From the NCBI GenBank assembly GCA_016789625.1, contig JAEUQS010000434.1, positions 1 through 8,921 of the forward strand: a DNA stretch of 8,921 bases, written 5' to 3'. The stretch comes from Acidobacteriota bacterium. GTDB taxonomy: Bacteria; Acidobacteriota; Thermoanaerobaculia; UBA5066. The notes beneath the pieces were generated by a model. It searched no databases and was not told where the DNA came from. It saw only the letters and a list, made by a program, of their open reading frames with translations. Positions 1-6,873 of this stretch are shown piece after piece. A program made the translations under genes and the position numbers. Within the stretch, counting starts at the first letter, position 1. The number at the start of each line of letters is the position of its first letter.

Positions 1-212
1 GTCGAGGCGAGCTGGAGGCGGGCGGGCTCGACGAGGTGGAGGAACCGCACGGGGTTGCCGGCCGCCTTGGCCCAGGCCTCGGCGTCGAGCACCTCGAAGA
101 CCTTCCGGAGGTCCTCGCGGAACGTGAATCTCAGATCTCGCGCGAGGGTCGAAAGGGCCGAGAGGGTGGGCGGAATCGCGGGGGTCGTGACGTAGGTGCC
201 GATCGGACGCAT
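1..212 (-). CDS. glgP: Alpha-glucan (glycogen/maltodextrin) phosphorylase, N-terminal part, cut by window edge
   Basis: The enzyme would release glucose-1-phosphate from alpha-1,4-glucans by phosphorolysis in the cytoplasm. Only the first 70 codons are inside the window, read from ATG at 212 towards base 1. The visible peptide (MRPIGTYVTTPAIPPTLSAL, then a stretch with LARDLRF, FEVLDAEAW and GNPVRFLHL) resembles the DUF3417 domain that opens the bacterial/archaeal alpha-glucan phosphorylase subfamily. There the usual pattern is an LA-N/D-L start, a leader-of-helix LD-ELW, and NPVRLL. The catalytic domain and the pyridoxal-phosphate lysine lie outside the window, so activity cannot be judged. 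The tryptophan-rich LWWSW seen in many relatives reads LRFTF here. No Shine-Dalgarno precedes the ATG. A TATCCT hexamer lies 11 bases upstream, inside an inverted repeat. The gene follows the MacB-type ATPase on the same strand after 121 bases and is probably a separate unit. The family call is from memory of the pattern and is fairly, not fully, certain. Confidence 0.7.
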   Translation of the reverse strand, partial: MRPIGTYVTTPAIPPTLSALSTLARDLRFTFREDLRKVFEVLDAEAWAKAAGNPVRFLHLVEPARLQLAS

Positions 213-216
213 AAGC

Positions 217-240
217 GCGGCGGAGGATACCTTCCGCCGC
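217..240. repeat. Inverted repeat just upstream of the phosphorylase start
   Basis: GCGGCGGA (217-224) and TCCGCCGC (233-240) are perfect inverted copies separated by 8 bases. On plus-strand RNA the stem can extend by a G-U and a G-C pair to 10 pairs with an ATAC loop; on minus-strand RNA the inner pair mismatches. The right edge of the phosphorylase start codon is only 4 bases away, and the minus-strand TATCCT hexamer (229-224) sits in the left arm and loop. It could be an operator, a mRNA hairpin covering the start, or a chance GC-rich palindrome. There is no T-run after it, so it is not an obvious intrinsic terminator. Confidence 0.5.
224..229 (-). promoter_or_regulatory. Possible -10 element for the phosphorylase gene
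   Basis: TATCCT on the minus strand ends 11 bases before the ATG at 212 and matches the TAnnnT pattern. Transcription would then begin about 4 bases before the start codon, giving an almost leaderless message, which agrees with the lack of a Shine-Dalgarno. I see no convincing -35 box. Confidence 0.3.
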
Positions 241-333
241 CTCGGATCTCGAAGAAATGAAAGGCCTTACGCCGGGCTCAGCCTCACCGAACCTTTGCTT
301 CGAGCGCTTCCTTCTTTGCTCTCCCTCGCCGGA

Positions 334-1074
<741 letters not shown>

Positions 1075-1084
1075 CGAAACCCTT

Positions 1085-1891
1085 TCAGCCGAAGAACAGC
1101 GCGGCGAACGCGGCCTTGCCGGCCACCCAGAGCACCCAGAGCGCGAGGGGCACCGAGGTCGCGCTGGCGGGCGAGATCTCGGGGAGCTTTCGCATGCCCA
1201 CGACGAGGAGCGCCAGCGTCGCGAGCGCGAAGACGTCGATGGAGCCGGCGATCGAGAGAAGGGCCGCGGGGGTCGAATCGGGCAGCATCGCGCCCAGGTT
1301 CGACTTGACGAACCGGAGAGCCTGCCGCTGCGTGAGCGAGGCGTCGGGCACCGAGAAAAAGAGCGGCATCGTGAGGACGCCGCCCACGAGGAACGCGAGG
1401 TTCGAATGGCCCCAGATGGCCAGGAGCTGCGGGTACCGGCTCTCGCTCCCCATGATGCGCGAGCCGCCCCAGAGGAGGAGCGCGATGAAGAAGAACGCGA
1501 GCGGCGCCGAGACCGCCGCCTGCGCCGCGCTCCGCACGGCCGAGGGCGCGCCCTGGCGGGCGAGGGCCTGCTGGATCTGCTCCTCGCTGACCTCGGAGTT
1601 GGTCTTGTCGGCGATGGACTGGAACATCTCCCGCATCGTCGCCTCGATGTCGATCTTCGGCGCGATGAGGAGCGTCGACACGAACGTCACGAGGATGGCG
1701 GCGACGAGCGGCAGCCACCAGGTGGGCTTCGCGACGAGCTTCTCGAACGTCTTGCCGGGCGCCGTGAACGTGCCGATGACCGCGGCCACGGGCGAGATCC
1801 CGGGGGCCGCGGCGTGAACCGGCAGGGAGGAGAGAGGCGCGCCGGGCGGGGCGTAGGGAGTCGCTCCGCCCGGCTCCCGCTCTTCGGTCAC
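1085..1891 (-). CDS. YIP1-family integral membrane protein
   Basis: A 268-residue inner-membrane protein with about five hydrophobic segments at residues 58-77, 124-147, 155-181, 208-233 and 243-266, after a cytosolic proline-rich leader. The layout, and a first half reading FTAPGKTFEKLVAKPTWWLP (42-61) before the first membrane segment, fit the bacterial YIP1/DUF1282-like family; its molecular role in bacteria is not established. I start it at GTG 1891, whose GTGA overlaps the TGA stop of tolC by 4 bases, implying translational coupling. A longer reading from 1993 would run antiparallel-like through tolC in another frame and encode an arginine-rich, non-family leader, so I reject it. The loop between segments one and two (78-123) is polar and probably faces one compartment as a domain. 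It lies between an outer-membrane TolC-type gene and an export-type ATPase, so it may take part in the same system, by inference only. Confidence 0.8.
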   Translation of the reverse strand: MTEEREPGGATPYAPPGAPLSSLPVHAAAPGISPVAAVIGTFTAPGKTFEKLVAKPTWWLPLVAAILVTFVSTLLIAPKIDIEATMREMFQSIADKTNSEVSEEQIQQALARQGAPSAVRSAAQAAVSAPLAFFFIALLLWGGSRIMGSESRYPQLLAIWGHSNLAFLVGGVLTMPLFFSVPDASLTQRQALRFVKSNLGAMLPDSTPAALLSIAGSIDVFALATLALLVVGMRKLPEISPASATSVPLALWVLWVAGKAAFAALFFG

Positions 1892-3531
1892 CGAACGGCG
1901 CCTTCTTCGGCCGGAGTCGGATCGAGCGTGACCGGCAGGCCTTCGAGCGTGACCTTCTTGTAGCTCAGGATGTCGCCCACCGTGTTGTGCCACGCGTTGA
2001 TGGCCTTGCGGTAGCTGGCGATCGCGAGGAGCTCGTTGGAGCGGGCGGTCGTGAGGTCGTTCTGGATCTGCGAGACCTGGAAGGACGTCGTCATACCGTT
2101 CTCGAACTTCTTCTTCTCGGCGTCGACGTTGCGCTCGGCCAGCTCACGCGACTTGCGGGCCGCGGCGATGGATCGGAACGCGGTGTCGATGCGGCGGCCG
2201 GCCGCCCGTACCTCGAGCGCGATGTTCTGCTTGAGGATGGCGAGGTTCGTGCGGCCGAGCTCGAGGTCGGTGCGCGCGATGGCGGCGTTCGCCCGGGCCG
2301 TGCGGTTGAAGATGGGCATCGCGAAGTTGAGGCCGATCGACCAGCTCGGGTTGTCGGCCTTGCCGATCGACTTGTAGGCGTCCGAGTAGCTCTCGTCGGC
2401 GACGTTCACGCCCGTGCCGCTGAGGCCGTAGGAGCCCACGGCGTCGAGGCGGGGCCGCACCTGGTTGTTGTTGTAGGCGAGCGTGATCTTGCGGGACTCG
2501 ATGTCCACGATGGCCTGCTTCACCTCGACGCGGCTCTCGAGCGCGCGGCGGATGCCCTCTTCCGCGTCGACCTTCTGCTCCTCGAACGAGGGCTGGTCGG
2601 TGGGCACGATGGGGCGGGCCCAGTCGGAGACGTTCTGCACATTGAGGAGACGGCGGAGGAGATCCTGCGCGTCGCCGATCGCGCCCTCGGCGAGGATGAT
2701 GTCCTGCTCGCGCTGGGCAATGGTGACCTCGGTCTGCACGATGTCGATCGGGGCGAGGGCGCCCACGTCGATCTTGATCTTCGTGATGCGGTTGAGGTCC
2801 TTGGCGCGATCGAGCGCCTCGAGGCGCGACTTGAGGTTCGCCTGAGCGTAGAGGAGATCCCAGTAGGCGTCCTCGACGGCTTTCACGGTGTCCTGCACGC
2901 GCCGCACGAACTGCCACGCGGAGGTGTCGCGGGCGATGCGGTTCTGGACGATGAAGCGGCGGTTGACCGAGCGGCCGAAGTTGCGGAACAGGGGCTGCGT
3001 GACCTGAGCCGTGAGGCTGGAGCCGAGGGACGGGCTGCGGAAGCCCTCCGGCGGGATGCCTGCCGGGCGGTTCACGTCGCTCCGCTGGTTCGTGAAGCCG
3101 AACTGGTACGTGGCGCCCGTATCGAGGAGGCCGCTGAAATACGCGTCGAGCCTCTGCGACTTCGAGCCCGAAGACTGGAACGCGCTCGTCACGGTGGAGC
3201 TCGAGCTCGAGGCCGAGGCTTCGAGGTTGAGCGTCGGATCGAACGCTCCCTGGGCGCCCATGATGCTGAAGCCCGACTTCTCGTAGTTGCCGGCCGCGAC
3301 CGTGAGGTCGAGCGTGTTCTGGAGCGCCAGGGCGATGGCCTGGTCGAGCGAGAGCTCGATGCTCTCCCCCGTGGGGAGAGACGCGGCCTTACGGGCGCTC
3401 AGGTCGACGGGAATCGTCACCTGGGCGTTCGCGGGCACCGCGGGCACGGCCATCAGGGCGGTGAGCCCCAGGGCGACGGCGGCCCTGAGCGGGGCCACGT
3501 TCTTGGGGTTCTGTGAATCGGATGGCTTCAA
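1888..3531 (-). CDS. TolC-family outer-membrane efflux protein
   Basis: A 547-residue TolC-like protein that would form the outer-membrane channel of an efflux or secretion system. From the chosen start there is a signal peptide: a basic leader, a hydrophobic stretch (about 15-33) and an ANA cleavage site (34-36) before QV. The mature protein opens with SIELSLDQAIALALQNTLDL (58-77), the hallmark of the family, and continues with alternating beta strands and long coiled-coil helices in two repeats; the second repeat includes the QNIALEVRAAGRRIDTAFRS helix. I start it at TTG 3531 because a perfect AGGAGG lies 5 bases upstream. An ATG at 3609 overlaps the OppF stop as ATGA and another ATG lies at 3624; both would give an implausibly long leader and have no Shine-Dalgarno. 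The stop overlaps the YIP1 start. Substrate cannot be read from the sequence. Confidence 0.9.
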   Translation of the reverse strand: MKPSDSQNPKNVAPLRAAVALGLTALMAVPAVPANAQVTIPVDLSARKAASLPTGESIELSLDQAIALALQNTLDLTVAAGNYEKSGFSIMGAQGAFDPTLNLEASASSSSSTVTSAFQSSGSKSQRLDAYFSGLLDTGATYQFGFTNQRSDVNRPAGIPPEGFRSPSLGSSLTAQVTQPLFRNFGRSVNRRFIVQNRIARDTSAWQFVRRVQDTVKAVEDAYWDLLYAQANLKSRLEALDRAKDLNRITKIKIDVGALAPIDIVQTEVTIAQREQDIILAEGAIGDAQDLLRRLLNVQNVSDWARPIVPTDQPSFEEQKVDAEEGIRRALESRVEVKQAIVDIESRKITLAYNNNQVRPRLDAVGSYGLSGTGVNVADESYSDAYKSIGKADNPSWSIGLNFAMPIFNRTARANAAIARTDLELGRTNLAILKQNIALEVRAAGRRIDTAFRSIAAARKSRELAERNVDAEKKKFENGMTTSFQVSQIQNDLTTARSNELLAIASYRKAINAWHNTVGDILSYKKVTLEGLPVTLDPTPAEEGAVR

Positions 3532-3605
3532 TCCTGCCTCCTCGAGTTTCAGCACGGCTCTGAATACGGAAAACCGTAGGAAAAGTTCATGGCGATGGGT
3601 TCTGG
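3532..3605 (-). promoter_or_regulatory. 74-base gap between oppF-like gene and tolC, with small hairpin
   Basis: This gap is noticeably richer in A and T than its flanks. It contains TACGG/CCGTA arms (3565-3569 and 3574-3578) around a 4-base loop. The stem is too short, with no following T-run in minus-strand RNA, to be a strong terminator. A separate promoter for tolC-YIP1-ATPase is plausible here, but I cannot pick a clear -35/-10 pair. Confidence 0.35.
3537..3542 (-). promoter_or_regulatory. Shine-Dalgarno deciding the tolC start
   Basis: The minus strand reads AGGAGG here, five bases before TTG at 3531. It is the only full-consensus Shine-Dalgarno I see in front of any gene in the window and favours the TTG start over the ATG codons at 3609 and 3624. 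Confidence 0.75.
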
Positions 3606-4595
3606 TCATGACGGGAAGTGGCATCGGAACCGGTGGTCCCCGTCCACGGTCTCCTGGGGCTCTTCCTCGGCGCAGCGGGCCCGAGCGGAGGGACAGCGCC
3701 CCCGGAAGGCGCAGCCCCGCGGGGCGGGAGGGCCGCCCTCCACGGCGTCGGCGGCTCCCCCGCGCTTCCTCTCCGAGGGGTGCGCCGCCGGCTGCGATGC
3801 GAGGAGGAGGCGCGTGTAGGGATGCCGGGGATTCGAGAACAGCTCGCCGGTGGGCCCCTCCTCCACGATCTGCCCGCGGAACATCACCGCGGTGCGGGGC
3901 GCGAGGAGCCGCACCACCGCGAGGTCGTGGCCGATGAAGAGGTACGCCGGCCGCGACGGCGTCGTCTCCTGCAGCTCGAGCAGGAGGTTGAGCACCTGAG
4001 CGCGCACCGAGACGTCGAGCGCGGACACCGGCTCGTCGAGCACCACGAGGCGGGGCTCCGTCGCGAGCGCCCGGGCGATGCCGATGCGCTGCCTCTGGCC
4101 CCCGGAGAACTCGCGGGGCGTGCGCGAGAGAGCCGCCTCCGGCAGTCCCACGCGCGCGAGGAGCGCCCGGACGCGCTCGCGGCGCTCGGCGCGGGTCCCG
4201 ACGGCATGGATCTCGAGGGGCTCGCCGACGAGCCGCTCGACGGTGAGCCTCGGGTTGAGCGACGTGGCCGGGTCCTGGAAGACGACGCTCATCTCGCGGC
4301 GTTTCTCGCGGAGCTCCCCGGCGGGCAGCGGCAGCCAGTCGACGCCGTCGAACGTGACGCGCCCCGCGTCGGCCGCGAGGAGGCGCAGGACGAGCCGCGC
4401 CGTGGTCGTCTTGCCGCTGCCCGATTCGCCCACGAGCGCGAGCGTCTGCCCGGGAGGGACGTCGAAAGAGACGTCCCGCACGGCCGGAACGGCCGTGCCG
4501 CGTGCCCCACCGAAGAGACCGCGGGCCGCGAAGCTCTTGGAAAGTCCCTCCACCCGGAGGAGGGACGCGGAAGCCCCGGACGAAGTCACGCTCAA
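3606..4595 (-). CDS. Oligopeptide/dipeptide ABC transporter ATP-binding protein, OppF/DppF type
   Basis: A 329-residue ATPase that would pair with the adjacent OppD-type protein to energise peptide uptake. Seen: Walker A GESGSGKT (56-63), Q-loop Gln107, signature FSGGQRQR (163-170), Walker B LVVLDEP (183-189) followed by VSALD, H-loop His223. The C-terminal oligo_HPY region carries NPRHPYTRLLL and four cysteines (295, 301, 308, 325) of the kind that bind a [4Fe-4S] cluster in OppD/DppD-type subunits. FSGGQRQRIGIARAL and EPVSALDVSVRAQVLNLL are typical of OppF. I start at TTG 4595, which overlaps the upstream TGA as TTGA and has GGGGAAGG nine bases before it; GTG 4589 is a close alternative. 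A much longer reading from 5702 exists, but its first half is an arginine-proline-rich shadow of the OppD gene. Permeases and binding protein are not in the window. Confidence 0.93.
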   Translation of the reverse strand: MSVTSSGASASLLRVEGLSKSFAARGLFGGARGTAVPAVRDVSFDVPPGQTLALVGESGSGKTTTARLVLRLLAADAGRVTFDGVDWLPLPAGELREKRREMSVVFQDPATSLNPRLTVERLVGEPLEIHAVGTRAERRERVRALLARVGLPEAALSRTPREFSGGQRQRIGIARALATEPRLVVLDEPVSALDVSVRAQVLNLLLELQETTPSRPAYLFIGHDLAVVRLLAPRTAVMFRGQIVEEGPTGELFSNPRHPYTRLLLASQPAAHPSERKRGGAADAVEGGPPAPRGCAFRGRCPSARARCAEEEPQETVDGDHRFRCHFPS

Positions 4596-5581
4596 GCGGC
4601 GCGACCTTCCCCGGAATCGCCGGCCAGGAAGCAGGCCGCGCGCCGAAGGGGCTCTCCCTCGAGCCGGGGCCGCTCGCCCCGGCAGCGCTCGAAGACGGAG
4701 GGGCAGCGCGGCGCGAAGGCGCAGCCGGGCGGCCGGTTGCCGGGCTCGGGCACGTTTCCCGAGATGGCCCGGAGGCGTTGTCCGGGGAGATCCCTCACCG
4801 TGGGACGCGAGGCGAGCAGCGCCCGCGTGTAGGGGTGCCGGGGCGCATCGAAAAGGCCGGACACCGAGGCCTCCTCGACGATCTCGCCCGCGTACATCAC
4901 GAGGGTGCGGTCGGCCGTCTCGGCCACGACCCCGAGATCGTGCGTGATCAGGAGAACCGAGAGCCCCAGCCCTTCGCGAAGGTCGTGAAGGAGCGCGAGG
5001 ATCTGGGCCTGAACGGTGACGTCGAGCGCCGTCGTGGGCTCGTCGGCCACGAGGAGCCTCGGTCCTCCGGCGAGGGCCAGGGCCAGCATCGCGCGCTGCT
5101 TCATGCCTCCCGACATCTGGTGCGGGAGGTCGCGGAACCGCTTCTCGGGCTCGGGCAGCGCCACGCGGGCGAGCCAGGCAACGGCCTCGCTCTCGGCATC
5201 CTGGCGGTTGAGGCCACGGTGTCTCCGCAGCACGGCCACCAGCTCCTCGCCCATGGAGCGCACGGGGTCGAGGGCCGCGCCGGGCTCCTGGAACACGAAG
5301 CCGATGCCGCCGCCGCGGACGCGCCGCTTGTCCCTCTCCGGGAGCCTCCGGACGTCCCGGCCCTCGAAGAGGATCTCGCCCGCATCCACGCGCACGGGCT
5401 CGGGCACGAGGTCGAGGAGGGCGAGGGCCGAGAGGCTCTTGCCGCAGCCCGACTCCCCCACGAGCGCCACGATCTCGCCCTTGCCGATCGCGAACGAGAT
5501 GCCGTCGACGAGGCGGGCGCGTGCGCCGGCGCCCATCGGCACCGAAAGCGTGAGTCCACGGACGTCGAGCAGCCCCTCCAC
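4592..5581 (-). CDS. Oligopeptide/dipeptide ABC transporter ATP-binding protein, OppD/DppD type
   Basis: A 329-residue ATPase, first gene of the minus-strand run, expected to form a heterodimer with the next protein under a peptide permease. Seen: Walker A GESGCGKS (42-49), Q-loop Gln98, signature MSGGMKQR (156-163), Walker B LLVADEP (176-182) followed by TTALD, and H-loop His214. The MSGGMKQR variant with VTVQAQIL after the D-loop is the OppD/DppD hallmark, against SGGQRQR in OppF. The C-terminal HPYTRALL motif and cysteines 287, 293, 300 and 317 fit the iron-sulfur-binding oligo_HPY tail. The start is GTG 5581; no ATG fits nearby, and the first family-conserved residues follow at once. It lacks a well-placed Shine-Dalgarno but has TAAGAT exactly 8 bases upstream. 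Its stop overlaps the OppF start by 4 bases. Confidence 0.93.
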   Translation of the reverse strand: MEGLLDVRGLTLSVPMGAGARARLVDGISFAIGKGEIVALVGESGCGKSLSALALLDLVPEPVRVDAGEILFEGRDVRRLPERDKRRVRGGGIGFVFQEPGAALDPVRSMGEELVAVLRRHRGLNRQDAESEAVAWLARVALPEPEKRFRDLPHQMSGGMKQRAMLALALAGGPRLLVADEPTTALDVTVQAQILALLHDLREGLGLSVLLITHDLGVVAETADRTLVMYAGEIVEEASVSGLFDAPRHPYTRALLASRPTVRDLPGQRLRAISGNVPEPGNRPPGCAFAPRCPSVFERCRGERPRLEGEPLRRAACFLAGDSGEGRAA

Positions 5582-5589
5582 CTTCCGCG

Positions 5590-5595
5590 ATCTTA
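5590..5595 (-). promoter_or_regulatory. Possible leaderless -10 element for the OppD-type gene
   Basis: TAAGAT on the minus strand is followed by exactly 8 bases and then GTG 5581. This TAnnnT-N8-start layout would place the transcription start at or next to the start codon. The same spacing recurs before ATG 5635 and ATG 8200. No -35 box is evident at 16-18 bases. Confidence 0.45.
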
Positions 5596-5620
5596 CGGAT
5601 CTCCACCGGTTTTCGTGTGC

Positions 5621-5626
5621 TAGGTT
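5621..5626 (+). promoter_or_regulatory. Possible leaderless (extended) -10 element for the deoxyhypusine-synthase-family gene
   Basis: TGCTAGGTT (5618-5626) holds a TAGGTT hexamer preceded by TG-n, as in extended -10 promoters, and followed by exactly 8 bases before ATG 5635. The A and T positions fit TAnnnT. No Shine-Dalgarno is close enough to the ATG. The element is divergent from the TAAGAT of the OppD-type gene, so two promoters are packed into 53 bases. Confidence 0.45.
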
Positions 5627-5634
5627 CCCGCCCG

Positions 5635-6870
5635 ATGTCCGAGAAGAAGAAGAACGACCAGAAAACCACCCCGAAGAGCCGGTTCCTGTCGGGTCGCCGC
5701 ATCGCGCCCCGCCCCGTGACGGGCAGCGTGAAAGCCGCCGATCTCGTCGAGTCGACGTTCTCGGCCTACAACGCCGCGCGCCTCCGCGAAGCCTGCGCGC
5801 TCTTCGTGGAGAAGATGCTCGAGGAAGACGTGACCGTCGGCGTCTCGGTGACGGGCGCCCTCACGCCTGCGGGCCTCGGGCTCTCGTGCCTCAACCCGCT
5901 CATGAAGGCCGGCTTCATCGACTGGGTGATCTCGACCGGAGCGAACCTCTACCACGACGTGCCCCACGGCCTCGGGATGGCGATCCACGAAGGCCGCCCG
6001 ACGTTCGACGACGTGGCCCTTCGCGAAGAGGGGATCATCCGCATCTACGACATCGTGTTCCCCTACGAGGTCCTCCTCGACACGGACGCGTTCTTTCGCG
6101 AGATCCTGAAGGCGAAGGAGTTCCAGCGGTCGATGTCGACGGCGGAGTTCCACAACCTCGCGGGCCGCTACGTGGCCGCGCGCGCCAAAGCGATGGGGCT
6201 CGGCGTCGACCAGTCGGTGCTGGCCTCGGCTCACGCGTACGGCGTGCCGCTCTACACGTCGTCGCCCGGGGATTCCTCGATCGGCATGAACGTCGCGCGG
6301 CAGGCGCTCGAAGGCGGCGCGTTCGCGTTCGACGTCTCGGCCGACGTGAACGAGACGGCGTCGATCGTGCTCGCGGCCAAGCGCAACGGCGGGAAGAGCG
6401 CGGTGCTCATCCTGGGCGGCGGGAGCCCCAAGAACTTCCTCCTCCAGACGGAGCCGCAGATCCAGGAGGTCCTCGGCATCGACGAGGCCGGACACGACTA
6501 CTTCCTCCAGATCACCGACGCGCGGCCCGACACGGGCGGCCTCTCGGGCGCGACCCCGGCAGAGGCCGTCTCGTGGGGAAAGATCGATCCCACGAAGCTG
6601 CCCGACACCGTCGTCTGCTACCTCGACACCACCGTCGCTCTTCCGCTCCTCACCGCTTACGCGCTCGCCCGCCACAAGCCGAGGAAGCGGCGGCGCCTCT
6701 TCGATCAGCGCGTCGCGAACATGGATGCGCTGAGACAGGCGTTCGACGACGCGCAGCACGGCAAGGGCGTGAGCAAGCGGGCACCGGTGGACCGTGTCGA
6801 GCAGCTGACGGGCGGAAAGAAGAAGGCGCATGCCGGCTTCCGCTCGCACTCGAGCTTCGGAAAGAAGTAA
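5635..6870 (+). CDS. Deoxyhypusine-synthase-family protein (bacterial homologue)
   Basis: A 411-residue member of the DHS family (PF01916), NAD-dependent enzymes that move the aminobutyl group of spermidine to a lysine or amine acceptor. Seen: LGLSCLNPLMKAGFIDWVIS (81-100) followed by TGANLYHDV, a glycine-rich GGGSPKN (261-267), and AEAVSWGKI (309-317), whose Lys316 aligns with the lysine that forms the covalent imine intermediate (Lys329 in human DHS). A basic tail (about 348-411) extends beyond the core. Bacteria lack eIF5A, the DHS substrate in eukaryotes and archaea; relatives such as plant homospermidine synthase make polyamines, so this may make homospermidine or act on another acceptor. 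By my own alignment some human spermidine-site residues (His288, Asn292, Asp316) read Asn, Gln and Leu here. I start at ATG 5635, not the GTG at 5617, because TAGGTT-N8 precedes it and the leader is lysine-rich from there. Confidence 0.9.
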   Translation: MSEKKKNDQKTTPKSRFLSGRRIAPRPVTGSVKAADLVESTFSAYNAARLREACALFVEKMLEEDVTVGVSVTGALTPAGLGLSCLNPLMKAGFIDWVISTGANLYHDVPHGLGMAIHEGRPTFDDVALREEGIIRIYDIVFPYEVLLDTDAFFREILKAKEFQRSMSTAEFHNLAGRYVAARAKAMGLGVDQSVLASAHAYGVPLYTSSPGDSSIGMNVARQALEGGAFAFDVSADVNETASIVLAAKRNGGKSAVLILGGGSPKNFLLQTEPQIQEVLGIDEAGHDYFLQITDARPDTGGLSGATPAEAVSWGKIDPTKLPDTVVCYLDTTVALPLLTAYALARHKPRKRRRLFDQRVANMDALRQAFDDAQHGKGVSKRAPVDRVEQLTGGKKKAHAGFRSHSSFGKK

Positions 6871-6873
6871 CGG

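Noticed and set aside
1892..1993. Upstream extension of the YIP1 protein by 34 residues
   Set aside because: It reads the 3' end of tolC in another frame, giving an Arg/Gly/His-rich leader; the GTGA overlap at 1891 is a better start.
1987..3516. 509-codon plus-strand open frame antisense to tolC
   Set aside because: Its product is arginine-, glutamate- and valine-rich with no recognisable domain, while the minus strand encodes a full TolC-family protein with a signal peptide. Long antisense frames are expected in GC-rich DNA.
3565..3578. Short hairpin TACGG/CCGTA as a terminator after the OppF-type gene
   Set aside because: The stem is only five pairs, and no T-run follows on the minus strand; too weak to call as a terminator.
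4596..5702. N-terminal extension making the OppF-type protein 698 residues, perhaps a fused double ATPase
   Set aside because: The extra part is a frame-shifted reading of the OppD gene, full of Arg, Pro and Ala, without Walker or signature motifs.
5620..6849. 409-codon minus-strand open frame antisense to the DHS-like gene
   Set aside because: Low-complexity Arg/Glu/Val composition and no motif; the plus strand carries a clear conserved enzyme.
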